Below the pieces are notes generated by a model, which saw only the letters and a program-made list of their open reading frames with translations, was not told the DNA's origin and did not search any database. This document shows, piece by piece, positions 19,386 through 31,141 of a stretch of DNA of 62,519 bases. Source of the stretch: Candolleomyces eurysporus (Eukaryota > Basidiomycota > Agaricomycetes > Agaricales > Psathyrellaceae); assembly GCA_027579435.1 (NCBI GenBank), contig JANBPK010001223.1:1-62519 (forward strand), in the 5' to 3' direction. Numbering within the stretch: the first letter of the stretch is position 1; the number at the start of each line of letters is the position of its first letter. Made by a program: the position numbers and the translations under genes.

Positions 19386-20950
19386 AACCATATATTTATA
19401 GCTATATTTACATACAGTGACAACATTGGATTACTATATCAGATTATTCTATCACTAGATGCATAGCTCCATATTTCTATAAGAAATATTTTTGAATTAT
19501 ATTTGAAATATGCAATCTAATGTTACAAATATTTCAGAGAAAGTATTTTTGTAATATGATGCAATAATTTCCAACATATTTCAAAAGAGAGATAGCCTTG
19601 AAATATGAAGACCAATATACTCCTCTAACAAGCTCAACATTTCAAGCTAATTTGAGTTCAGAAATAGTTCAGAAACATACAAGGAAACCATTCTTCATAT
19701 TTTCAGCTTTGAGAGTTTCAAATATATGATGACCTTAATTGCTGGTATCTGATCTGCACTCTTGTTAAAATTTTCAATTGTAAGTCTAGCATATTTTTTT
19801 TNATTCTTCAAGCCAAAATATGAAAAACAATCCACAAAATTTGACAGTAAGTTGGATTGTATTTCTTATAATATACCAATTTAATAAATATTTTTGAAAT
19901 ATAGAAGGCCTTACTAACACTCATACAATACTTTTGTGACCCAAGTGTGACTTTCTTGCAACACACATATAACTTAACTGTAACCCTCTTGCAATATATA
20001 TGTGACTCTATTATGACACTGACCAATGCAACATTAAGACTGCAACATTTGAGACTTGTGATTGGCCAATGTGACATGTGATATGTCAGACTTTTGACAA
20101 TGGCCAATGTGAAATTTTTGACTTGCAACAGCAGAGACTTGTGACAAGGTCTTTGGCCACTTGTAACAGACAGTTGCATCAAGACTTGGCCTGGCTGCTG
20201 TCCTCAGTGCAACATGCCACAATCACCAAGGTCATGCAATTTTTACATGATCATACAATGAGCCTCTTTTGTCTTGTATCCACCGTTTTTTTTATAATGC
20301 AAAGCTATTGTCAGAAGTCTCATGTATCGCATGTTGCATCAGCTGGTCGCAAGTCTCAAATGTTGTAGTCTCAATGTCGCATATGTCATGATAGTGTCAC
20401 ATATGTGTTGCAAGAGGGTCACAGTTAAGTCATATGTGTGTTGCAAGAGAGTCACACTTGGGTCACACTTTAGTCACAGAAGTATTGTATGAGTGTCAGT
20501 AAGGCCTTCAATATTTCTAACATATTTTTAAATTAGTATATTATAGGAAATACAATCCAATTTACTATCAAGCATTGTAGATTGTTTTTTATATTTTGGC
20601 TTGAAAAATAAAGAAAATATACTAAACTAACAGTTGAAATTTTAAACAGTGGTGCAGGTTAGATACCAGTAAGAAAAGTCATCATATACATTCAAAATTC
20701 TAAAAGTTAGAAATATAGAGAATGGTTTCCTTGTATGTTTCTGAACTATTTCTAAACTCAAATTAGCTTGAAATGTTGAGCTTGTTAGAGTGAGTGTATT
20801 GGTTTTCATATTTCAAGGTTATCTCTTTTTTGAAATATGTTGGAAATTATTACATTATATCACAAAAATATTTCTTATAGAAAGATGGAGCTGTGTGTCT
20901 AGTGTATATAGGTTATTAGCTTATAAACATATATTATTACTTTTATCCAT
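19386..20950. mobile_element. Large palindromic (foldback) element
   Basis: The left arm (about 19440-20110) and right arm (about 20320-20905) are imperfect inverted copies over roughly 600 bp, with about 200 bp between. Shared blocks include AGCTAATTTGAG against CTCAAATTAGCT, CAAGGAAACCATTCT against its inverse, and GGCCTTACTAACACTCATAC against its inverse. The inner arms contain direct subrepeats of TCTTGCAACACA/TATGTGAC. No transposase is encoded. It looks like a foldback or long-TIR non-autonomous DNA element; superfamily unknown. Confidence 0.8.
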
Positions 20951-23320
20951 CAATTCATTATTCAACTACATTCAACAACCACAGTATAGCATTCTTGATT
21001 TCTTAGGCCATGAAACTCTTCCAAACCTTAACATCTTGTAAAAACTTGACAGTTGCAAATTGGAAAAATCTGTAAAAGTTCCTGCAAAACTTTGACCTCT
21101 CTTCAGAGAGACCAGGATTCTTGGTGGCTTGTTCTTTGGCAACAATGTTCTGACTGAGCTTTTTGATTGGTTTTTGCTGGGCAATTATTGGCACATTGTT
21201 TTTGAAGCTGGTGTCACTGAACACTGCTACTAATTTGGGCTTCTTGACATTGTTCCCTTTCTGGATGGACTTGCTCTTTCACTTTTCCAACAGGTTTATT
21301 TTTATATTCACTGGTGGAGAAATTCTCAGCAAGATTATAGGATGCCTCTTTGTATTTGTGCTTTTCTCTCTCTCTCTCAGTGCAGGCTTTCTTTTGCTTT
21401 AGAGCTATTTCCTTTTTCTTTCCTTTTTTTCCATCAGCCTTTGATATCTCTCTGAGTTTTTTATTAGAGATCTCAATGGAAATTCAGGTTTTCTTTGTTT
21501 TGGTACTTTTCACAAGCTCATTCAAATCTATGTCCTATTTTAAGTCTGTTATTTACAGAACTCAAATAAAGCTCACCTTTAACAGTTTTGCAGGTTTTTT
21601 TTGTAGGATCCCAGATAATTTCATCACTGAAGTTGTTAATGTACCTTGGAAAATATTAATTTACACTAAAAGTTGCTTTCCTCAACTCATCTGGTTGCCA
21701 TCTGCTGAGGTCTTCCAAGACTCTGCAGATGGTTGCTCCTCTGTAGCTTGGGTTTGATAGCTGGATATAAATTCAAAGCTCTATAAAGAAATTGTTCACT
21801 TACCTTTGGTTTGGCCTGGGTGTTTTTCTGCACTCTTAATGGCTTTTCTTTAGAAGCTTGAATCTGTTCTAAAATAAGAATGTCTTCCAACAAATCTTTG
21901 GCAGCTCTCACTTTCTTTATCCACACTGCTAGGGTTTTTGCAGGCATCAAAAGCTTTAAAGGTTTAGAGGGTTTTGTAGTTTGGCTTAATTAGAAACATA
22001 AAAATCTAGTCAAATAGGCTTCTTACCTGTGCGATGAAGGCAGCCGGTGTTTTTGATGCTAGATGCTATCAGTTTTTTTTTNGATGACTCTGCTTTTGGC
22101 TTTGATTTTACAAGATTCAATGTCTGTGGCCTTTGGCTAAATGTTAACATATTTAAATGAGCTGTTCTGCTGGGGTTTTGGAGTTGGGAGTAATAGGCTG
22201 CTTTGCCAAGATTTTGGTCCTTGGATCAAGAAGACCTTGCTTTTACGTACTCAGCCATTTTGTATTGAAATAACTGCCAATACTCGCTTTATTTTGTCAA
22301 AGTAGGTTGTTTAAGTCAATCTTTGGTAGCTTTTGAACAGGCCATTTAAATGCCTTACCTTTGGAACTTGCCATCTTTACATCCATGGCAGGCCTTAGCT
22401 GATTGCCAAAAAATTCTAATTCTCTGGCAATTAATTTAGAATCACAGAAGTGTGCTTAGCGCTTACTTTACCTTCCATTTGCAATGAAACTTGATTTCAT
22501 GGCCATCCTGGATGGCTTTCTGCACCTTTACATATTTACTGCAAAACTTTGAAATCACCAGGCCCATGATTTTATGTTTTTTATCTTTATTAGCCTTCTG
22601 CAATTGATGACTATAGCCTCCTGTAGATCTAAATGAGTTTAGTGTGGATTTTGACAAAGTGGTAATTAATTTATCATTTGCTGCCCTTCTTCTTGAAAAA
22701 GCTGCTTGTTGGTTCACCTATTGGAATCAAAGAAAGCAAGTTCCAAGTTGTGGATGGAGTTGGTGAGATTGGCCATTGTTCCTGAGGGTGGTTTAAAATG
22801 ATGAAAAAAAAACAAGATGTGGTTTTCCATCAAAGTGTGATTGACAAATTTTAAAATTCAAATTTAGCTGCCTGAATCACATGATGCTGGAAAAACTTTA
22901 AACTTGAGCACAGCCAGTGTTCAACCTCCTTAATACTAGACCATCATTATGAGCAACATGTTTAACTCTCTACTCACAAGTTTTGCTGCAAGCCATATGT
23001 TTTCTTTTCTTATTAAGTTCATAAAAAGATCAATAACATTTATGACATTTTTGCTTATGAAATATCTCCAGCAACTTTGCTGCTAGTGGATATTACAAAT
23101 CTCTGTATGTCCAATATCACTGAGCTAAAGCCTTTGAAGCATAGCCAATTTTAAAATAAATACTTCTTATCTTCAGCCTGAACATTAGTCAGCAAAATCT
23201 AGCCATGAACACCAAGTTTCCCACTGATGTTGACAACATCACATAGGATTAGCAACTAAACTAAGTGCTAACTGACAATATGACCCCCAAAGTTTATCCA
23301 TCTCAACTTTGACTATTGCC
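20951..23320. other. AT-rich decayed region
   Basis: Minus-strand frames at 21687-21950 and 22463-22717 are lysine-rich and unrecognised. A short CT microsatellite lies at about 21365-21380. No intact gene is seen. Confidence 0.35.
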
Positions 23321-23547
23321 ACATGGCCTTCATTGATGAAACTTGGGCCCATGGCATGACTCAACTGTGCGATTTTTTTCCTAATGGGCAAGGTGGCATA
23401 CTTAGCCTCTCGGTTTTCGACAACTACTGCTCGAAAAGTCCGTATTTGAATTTATGCAGAAGCAAATTATCTAGAACTTTATTTTATCTTGGTCACAGCA
23501 AGTCTGATGGTGTCTTAAAGTCGTCTAGGTTATTCTCCCACTCAAGA

Positions 23548-23560
23548 AAGTATAAAAAAA
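23548..23560 (+). promoter_or_regulatory. TATA box
   Basis: GTATAAAAAAA lies about 50 bp upstream of the ATG at 23600. It follows a less AT-rich stretch and precedes CAACGTCTAACACC, a plausible transcription start and leader. Confidence 0.45.
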
Positions 23561-23599
23561 NGGAGCTTTTCAGGCTCAACGTCTAACACCAACCATACC

Positions 23600-23941
23600 A
23601 TGTCCTCTGATCACCTCTTAACTAATACCAACCTTTTCACTGATCTCGCACTCCAAGAAGAAATTGAACGGGTGCTTGGCTGCACCTCTGGCAACTTCTC
23701 GGACGTTGGCCCCATCCTTCAAATCATGCTGGCTGTGAATGCTTTGAGCCTCACAACCTCAGGCACTTTCAATACTGTGGCAGGCACTTGGGAGGCCACG
23801 CCGATCCTTGAGAAAGAGGGAGGGTCTACGATTGCCTCCACCAGCTACCCGGAGCTTCATTCCAGGTGGTCTCCTGATACAGCTTCCTTGGCTGATAGCA
23901 AGCAATCAGGCGCCTATCAATTAACCATTAACACTGGCTAG
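23600..23941 (+). CDS. Orphan ORF, 113 aa
   Basis: A continuous frame starts MSSDHLLTNTNLFTDL and ends QLTINTG, with a higher GC content than its surroundings and a TATA box 50 bp upstream. It has a hydrophobic central helix (PILQIMLAVNALSL) and no recognised domain. The following 200 bp can be read as TSERAATSLLGFGATTG in another frame, so a second exon or a frameshifted continuation is possible. It could be the gag start of an unrecognised retroelement or a small gene. It lies between the AT-rich desert and the Plavaka relic. Confidence 0.4.
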   Translation: MSSDHLLTNTNLFTDLALQEEIERVLGCTSGNFSDVGPILQIMLAVNALSLTTSGTFNTVAGTWEATPILEKEGGSTIASTSYPELHSRWSPDTASLADSKQSGAYQLTINTG

Positions 23942-24458
23942 AAACGAGAGACCCATTGACAAGGGATTGGGTACACCAGCGAGAGAGCGGCAACATCTCT
24001 GCTGGGCTTTGGTGCCACAACAGGAACTTCGTGCCTGTCAGCAAAGCTCAACTATTAATATTGGGTCAGCAACAAATTCAATAAAGATGATTTACTGTGG
24101 CTGTAGTCCAGTGCCCAAACAGCCAGCATTCAGTGGACGGTCATCGTCCAAAGAGTCCGCATCAGCTCGATGAGAGCCATCTGACTCCCCAGCGCTTGAC
24201 TCGAGGATTGGTTCAGGTGCTTGAGTCTTGCTGTGTTGGCCAGGCATTGCAGGTAGGGATATAGGGCGGTCAGAGAAGCCAGGTCAGAAGTGAGAGAAGC
24301 AAAGAAAGAAAAAAATCCCATTTTCAAACCAATTTTATGTACAAGACAACCGAGTTTTATGTACAAGCCAAAAATTCAACACTGAGATAGTGTATTGATG
24401 GGACGTCAGTGCAAGCTAAAAATAGAATTGATGTACAAAACCAGAATCTCGAAGGTGG

Positions 24459-27400
24459 TCAAAGCAAGTCCTGCACACGTAGAAACATGTCAGATTCAAG
24501 GATATCAAAAACAAGGAAGTCATTGTCATAATCATGAGCAGATGAAAGTACTGCTTCATGAACAATTGACTGTGCAAAGAAAAATTCTGGCAATGATGAT
24601 GGGGCCTGACGGACATGGTAGATCCCCAAATCCCTGTCTTTTCGCTGCTGTGCAGATGCAATGGTGCCACCATATGGGAGTGCAAGGGCAATGAGTATTC
24701 TTGCATCATCTTGATGTTCCTTGATAAGGAGAAAGTAGAGTAACCTCACAAAAATAGAGCTTTCAGTGGTGCATATGATTGCACAATTATATTGTGGCCT
24801 ATGATGAAACAAGCTAGAGCATTTGAGTAAATTGGTTTCTGTCTCTCAGGTTTCAAGTGATGTGAATGAAACATCAACTTGGCGGAACATTTGGATCTAT
24901 AAAATTCAGATAATTGAGTTAGAATTTGAGATTATAATAAAATAGCCTATCTGTAGCTCAGATACATTCATCTCTCCTATCTCTTCCTGATGTGCAGCAA
25001 AGAATGCTGAAAGCTGGTTTCCAAAATCAAAATGTGTGAACAGTGAGCTGTATGTTTTCACATGTTCAATTTCAAACTGGAAATTCTTGAAGAGAGTTGC
25101 TTTTGTTGTCTGTGGAGATCTGAAGATGATGTTGTCAAAGCTATACTTGAGTAGCTTTTCATTGCTGCCTGTATTGGCATTATTTTCATCCTTATCTTGC
25201 TTTGCTGCTCTAATACAAGCCTCAAGATCTTCGAAAGCCTTGAGCTCAGCTTTGACATAGTCAATAATAAATTGCCAATGTTCAGCACCAAGAATTTAAA
25301 TTTAAATTTGCCAGCATTGTCAGGTTTTGGATTAGTGGATGAGAGAGCTTCATACCTGAGGGGCAACATCTTTGAAATTTGTCATCCACAGATAAAACAT
25401 TTTAAGAGGCTTGTGCATGCTCTCAAATGTTTTAGTATTGGAGTTGCAAGTCACTCCTTTGGCCATGATATCCTGCACCATATGCATATGCAAATGTGCC
25501 TTTAGGAACAGTCAACTCTTTGCTTTGTTGAGTTTTGAATATTTCCAATGCCCAAAGTATCAACAGCTGCCATGTTTGGTTTAAAATGATACAGCATACC
25601 TTGGTCTCAGCAGCAAATTGTTGAAGGTGGCTGTTGATGGCATCCAATGTTGTCATAATGTGTTGCTCAAATAAAGAATAAGCATTGAGATTAAGAAAGT
25701 AGCGCAAACAATGAAGGAGCTGGCGGCCTTCTTTCTTCTCCAAAAAGAAAACATCATGTGTAATAAATAACAATACCTGGTGAAATGATTTTAGTTGGCT
25801 CACTGGTCTCATAAAGGATTGTTTACATACACGAGCCATGTCTTTTCATTTGTTTGAATTTTAATATGCCAGCTCTGTAAAGATGGTATCAAAATGCTTT
25901 AACCTACTCCATCATGGAAACTTGCTGGCCTTTTGGTAGTGAAAGAGATTTGAAATCAGATGAGAAGAAATGGTCAGAATTTGAACTTACCGTTCCTCAA
26001 TTACAGCCTTGAGTTCTCGAATTGCCTTTGACTTTGAATCAAAATGTTGCAATATTAGTGGCACAAGGTGTGACTTTGCTAAGCCACCAGAGTAATTATG
26101 AAGCTGATCAAAGGATAATGCTTGATGTGGGTCTGAGTTTGCCACTGAAGAAAATGCATTCTAAATACAAGGCATCAGATTATTATGACAATGTGAAGGC
26201 TAACAATGTAAAGAGATTTCTTACTTCAAGAATTCTGAAACCCATATTCTCCAACTTTTTCTGAGCATCCTTTGCAACATCTACATCTGAACTGCATGTT
26301 TTCTTGATAAGCTGGCATGCAGAATCACTGTCACGATAATTCCAAATATCTGAGTGTTTGTCTAAATCATCTTTGGTAACAAGGCAAATTGGACATGGCC
26401 AGGCATTATTCAGCCCATGTATCTCTGCCATGACAACTCTTAAGAGTATAGGATTATCAGAACCAGCAAGGATTGAAAAGCTATCTGACTTACTGTTCTT
26501 CATAATCTGCTAAGAGAATCAAGATGCATGAAAAAAGACAGCGCTCAATACCATCACCACATTTAATCCAGCACCCATTTTTTGAGTGCACTTTGATTGT
26601 CTCCAGCAGTTGGCAAAAGCATTCATGTCAGACAACCTTCTTATAGTCAACATAACCTGGTTTTCCTTTTGCTTTAACATCATCCTTTATCTGTATGATC
26701 AGAATTAAGAACACTCAAAAAAGACAGTTGTAAAACGCACAACTGGTAGCCAGCCTACAATTCGACCACCCCCAATCTCTTTTGCATTTCGAATTTCAGC
26801 TGGAAGGTTTGCAATCTTTGCATAGACAGGATATGCCTTCTCTGTTCCAAATGATGATAATTGGGTTTTGTCTGCATATATGATATAGTACAATGGAACA
26901 CCCTTATTCATGAGAGATTCCTTTACAAAGGCTTGTAAACATCAGACAAGCTATTTATCAAAGCAACATACCTAAATTTAAAACAATGCATTATCAGTCC
27001 AGGGCTCGTCATAGAATCGCTCCCGTTCATTGTTGTTACCACACTTGTATAACTTCTCACCATTCCAGACAAAGCTACTAATAAGGTTGGAGTTTTGGAC
27101 GCATCCCACACCCCAGTCCCAAAAAGAGCATGTCCAGAATTCATGTGTAACATTTTCAAACTGGTAGAGAACAGTAACAGGTTGCGGTTTAAACTATAGA
27201 TAAAATTACGCAAGCTCAACACGGCAGAAACAGATACAGTAGCGGCAACATACTGGTGTGACAAGATGGGAAGCCTCTCTCCACATCGCATTGTATGTCA
27301 TACGTGCGGAAAGTAAGCTTATCCTGGCCCCCAACGCAGCGTTGAAAAACTGTGAGGAGCTGCCCAATCTCTGTCCGAGTCATCAATGACTGAAAAACAA

Positions 27401-28188
27401 TCTCAGCAAAGTCGTAGTCGGACTGAGTCTTGAAAGGAAACCATGGAGGGTGCTCAAAGACACGTGCTTGCTGATCTAGGTCAACTCGCTGCCGCTGGCA
27501 TTCATGGTAGTTATCAAGAGACATGGTCTTGGAGTTTCGCTTGAGGCTTGGTGGGTATTCAACATGAATAGATTGTAGGATCAGCTGATGGATATCAGAT
27601 GTTGGTGCAGCTGAACTGATGGTCAGTGCAAGGCAAGAACGAAAGAGACAAAAGATGCACCTGTTTGGACAGCTGGCAGTGAAGCTGAATGAAGTGTGTC
27701 TGATTTTTTATTCTGCAGGCCCTTGCGAGCTTGCTGACCCATGTGCTCCCAGGGCTTGTGGACACGACAAGAAGGATCAGGGGTCTGCAATGGCTCTGGA
27801 TCTACACATATTAATGTCAGTGATGAGTGCACAAGCGCACTGCAGCTCTTGTATCAATTGATACTTCCTGCCACTTTATCTGGTCCTCCTGCTGCTTCTG
27901 CTTGCGCTTGCAAGAAATGAGGTGTGTTGCCAGTGAACTTTGATTTTGGCACACTCTAGAGCAGATTTCGCAGGCAAAAGGGCCAGTCTGGCTCGATTCT
28001 GGCTTTGAAGACATGTGGGAATGTGGTAAAGCACAGTTGGAATGACAAAAGCGAAGGGACAAGCAGCGCTGCGTCGACGGTGTTGAGATAAGAACAGAGA
28101 GTGACCGGTTCAACGTTCTCACAACAGGCTGAACCGATGTCCCAACGAAACCGGCCCATTCTTTTGGCTCGCCCACACAGCTGTACAC
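24459..28188 (-). pseudogene. Plavaka-type DNA transposase relic
   Basis: Minus-strand blocks appear in the family's order: a C2H2 finger CEICSRVCQNQSSLATH (about 27930), WFPFKTQSDYDFAE and LLTVF (about 27400), PLYYIIYADKTQLSSFGT and EIRNAKEIGGGRIVGWLP (about 26800), NAWPCPICLVTKDDLDKHSD (about 26370), LHCLRYFLNLNAYSLFEQH (about 25690), and HHRPQYNCAII then RKDRDLGIYHVR and FLVFDILESDMFLRV (about 24500-24800). These correspond to the large Plavaka transposases common in agaricomycete genomes. Stops, frameshifts and lost spacers leave it inactive. Terminal repeats were not identified. Confidence 0.75.
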
Positions 28189-28978
28189 AGTTCAACCAGC
28201 CAGCAACGGCAATTCTGTTAACCGGCCCGACACAACTTTTCCGACATAATAATGCCCCTTCAAGCTTGCTGGATTACTCTTCCTACATGCCAGGAGTGCA
28301 TCAAAATCATTGCCTACCAAGATTTCAAGATGTACCATATGCAAACAAATTTTGAAGGATGAATGAGAATTCAAACAACATCAAAACAGCTGTACAAGAA
28401 AGGCCAAAGATGTAAAGGTTAATAAAGTCTTCTTCATGGAAATGGAATTGAAGAGCCAGCCAGGTACATTCTGAGTTCTCAGCTATCACAATTCTTCCTG
28501 ATCTTTGTTGCTGCAGCAATGCTAGGCCATTGGCTGTTTATCATTTTAGACCCAAGCCTATTCTCAGCACTTCTGGAGCCATGAGAGAAATTTCCTAGGC
28601 CTAAGCAAGGTTTGTGCAGTCTTGTCATATCTAAAAATATTGGATATTTATTCAACCTAGCCACTAGCATCACCAAACAATCTTTGGAAGCTGTTTGTGG
28701 AAATCAGATGTTGGCAAACAAGAATGGTGACTGAGGCTCAAATAAAACATCTCATAGAGCAGAACAGGATATGTGATGTTTCAATTGACATTGTCTCTAA
28801 GTGATATTCAAACAAATATAACAGTTACATCATGTTATCCTGTCTTTGAAGATATTTGCATAAAGTATTTTTTAGGAAGTGGGTGGCCAAACTGTTACAT
28901 GTCAGCTGATGAGTATGATAGGCCTTCACTAGAGATTCCATGTTGCATGCAAAAAACATTAGATGGCCATTCTCTATA

Positions 28979-29248
28979 CATTGGTTTTTGATGTGTTTGT
29001 TCAATAAGCACATTTTAAACAAATCAAGTGCAAGGAATGCATTTGTTTGCAGTTTGTGTTTAATGTGCCTACATTGGATACATATTGAGCAAAGTTTTAG
29101 TGGTGGCAGAGAAAGGCCAGACACATGCAATGCAAATTTGAATTTGCCTAGCTTGAATATTTGTATTGCAGATTGTAGACAAAGTCAACTCTTACATTTG
29201 GTTTGCTTAAAATGTGCTCTTTGAACAAACACATCAAAAACTACAATG
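28979..29248 (+). mobile_element. MITE-like element, copy 2
   Basis: This 270-bp sister of 16848-17119 has an inverted terminus GTTTTTGATGTGTTTG repeated at its far end. The inner sequence (SFSGG, NICIADCRQSQLLHL if translated) is nearly the same as in copy 1. The conserved frame is a by-product of sequence identity, not evidence of a protein. Confidence 0.75.
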
Positions 29249-29900
29249 ATACTATTTATTCCAGTTTCAGGCAGATTTTGAGCTTGCTGGGCTGGCCTTT
29301 GATGCTTTGAATCATCATCAACTTGACCAGCTGCTATCAACAATTCAGCACTGCTTTTGAGATGATGATAAGCTGAATTTTTAGCACTCATCTGATGTGT
29401 ACAATATTTGGAAACATGCTGCAGAAATGACAACTCCTGTACATATTTGTCTTGAATGTATTTTAATTTTGATTTAAACACAGCTTGAATACACAGTATT
29501 CTACTTTATATTTAAGAATTTCAATATACCATTTTAAAGTGAAATCATGCATACAAATTTCTACACTGCTCGTTTTGGAATTGGGCCATGGAGATAATTG
29601 ATGACCCAAATTTTATTCAGCTCTTTAATATAGGATTCTTGTAAAATATACCAATACAATGATAATAATTTCATTCAATTATGTTAACAAGCCATGAACT
29701 GCACAGCATCACTAAAGTATTCAGGTAAGCAATAAAAGCATCTAATGCACATATTATAATATATATCTTTTTTCTTTAGGAAACACTTCTGCCAAGTGCA
29801 AAAGCTTTTTTTTTACATTATGTATGTAAATAAAACACAGCTATCAACTTTTGGTTCAATTTAGGGTTATCTTATATTTGTTGAAATTAATAATCTGCCC
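29249..29900. other. AT-rich sequence, nothing recognised
   Basis: No repeat, RNA or coding signal could be supported here. Confidence 0.35.
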
Positions 29901-29908
29901 AAAAATAT

Positions 29909-30748
29909 TCACAACAGCCATGAATTTGGAGGCAGTAAATTGGCAGGCTTTTTTTTAATTGTAAGTTTATTGTTTATACCATAGGTGTTATGGAGTACCT
30001 CAGATTGTCCAGTGGTTCGACAATACAAGAAGAGGTACGAAGATTCACTGTAATGAGGAACAGTGAAAGATGATATTGCTCTTCGAATCGGGGGTCGGGA
30101 GGGTGGTGACAGACGTTGAGAGAGATCACTGATATTCTGGGACTTGAAGCGTATCGCTGCCAAGTATAAAGCGAATGTGAGAGAACGCCTCTTTCGCAGG
30201 TCGCTTCGTTAAGGAGAATCTGTTGAGGGGGACTGGGAGTCGAAGGAGGAGGATTAGGGATAAGGGGTTGCGGGGGAACGGGAGGAGGGGATCGGAGGAG
30301 GTATTCCTGGATGGGATTGAGGGAAGGGAATTCGAGGGATCGAAGTCCTTCTTCAATATCTTGTAAGCGTGAGGACGACGTCGTCGATGTAATTGGTTAC
30401 TCGGAGGTTGAAAGAGTTGGAGATAACTCTCTCGTTTGGATGGCGTTCGAAGCACGTAATATCCACAACAGTTGATCCTTCTTCGTAGCGAATGGACCCA
30501 ATAGACGTCGTAGCTGTAGGGTTCCTACCAGCTCTTGAGCAGACGGCGACAATTGGGAAACGTTGAGTGAATCGAATAGGACGAGGAGGTGAACGATCGG
30601 TATCGTGAGAAGCACTTGGCCTAGGGTAAGGTCTATGCCTCCGACGAGTGTGAGATGGGGGACGATGCCGAGGCGAATGTACTCGTTGTTGAGCGTCCAC
30701 TGTGTTCTCAGTTTGAGCATACACAAGGTAAAGAAGTTGAGGTAGATC
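29909..30748 (-). pseudogene. Gag-like remnant next to LTR3, copy 1
   Basis: Overlapping broken minus-strand frames (for example NNEYIRLGIVPHLTLVGGID, then LSPSAQELVGTLQLRR) are rich in Pro and Arg. The same layout and weak similarity recur beside the second LTR3 copy (35863-36309: IYFVLGSETKIHLGSFIV, LSTSELTAALALFNQK). The position just after an LTR suggests gag of an LTR retrotransposon. No pol is nearby. Confidence 0.4.
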
Positions 30749-31141
30749 TGTCAGGCACCAGGTACAAGTAGACGAGGTTTGATTCTCGAGAACAAGCTAA
30801 AGAACTACTACACGGTTTAGCTCGGTATTTATACTACTTGAACTGATCGGGCAAGTCCGGGCTGGCTCGATTCTTATGACCAGCATTAGTGCTTCTACTG
30901 TTCCTACTTGATAACTATCAGCTATTAATAGAAAAGAAGCAGGGTAAAGGGCAAAGAAGCAAGACAAAAGATAACAGATGAGAAAAAGAACTACAGGATT
31001 AAGGGTATCCTCGGGCTAAGGGTTAAGACTGGGGCAAAGGGGAAGATAACGTGCTACTAAGGAGAAAAGTCCGAGGGAGTCCGAGTCAAATACGAGTAAA
31101 CAATAAAAAAAAAAAGATACCCTAAGGGTTATTACATAACA
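30749..31141 (-). repeat. LTR3, copy 1
   Basis: A 393-bp unit in minus orientation starts TGTTATGTAATAA and ends GTGCCTGACA. It shares AACAAGCTAA(A/G)GA and a TATA-like GTATTTATACTAC with the copy at 36310-36586. Confidence 0.55.

Noticed and set aside
28940..29224. Conserved 94-aa reading frame shared with 16860-17095
   Set aside because: The frame is shared only because two MITE-like copies are nearly identical. It includes the inverted ends and has no protein features.
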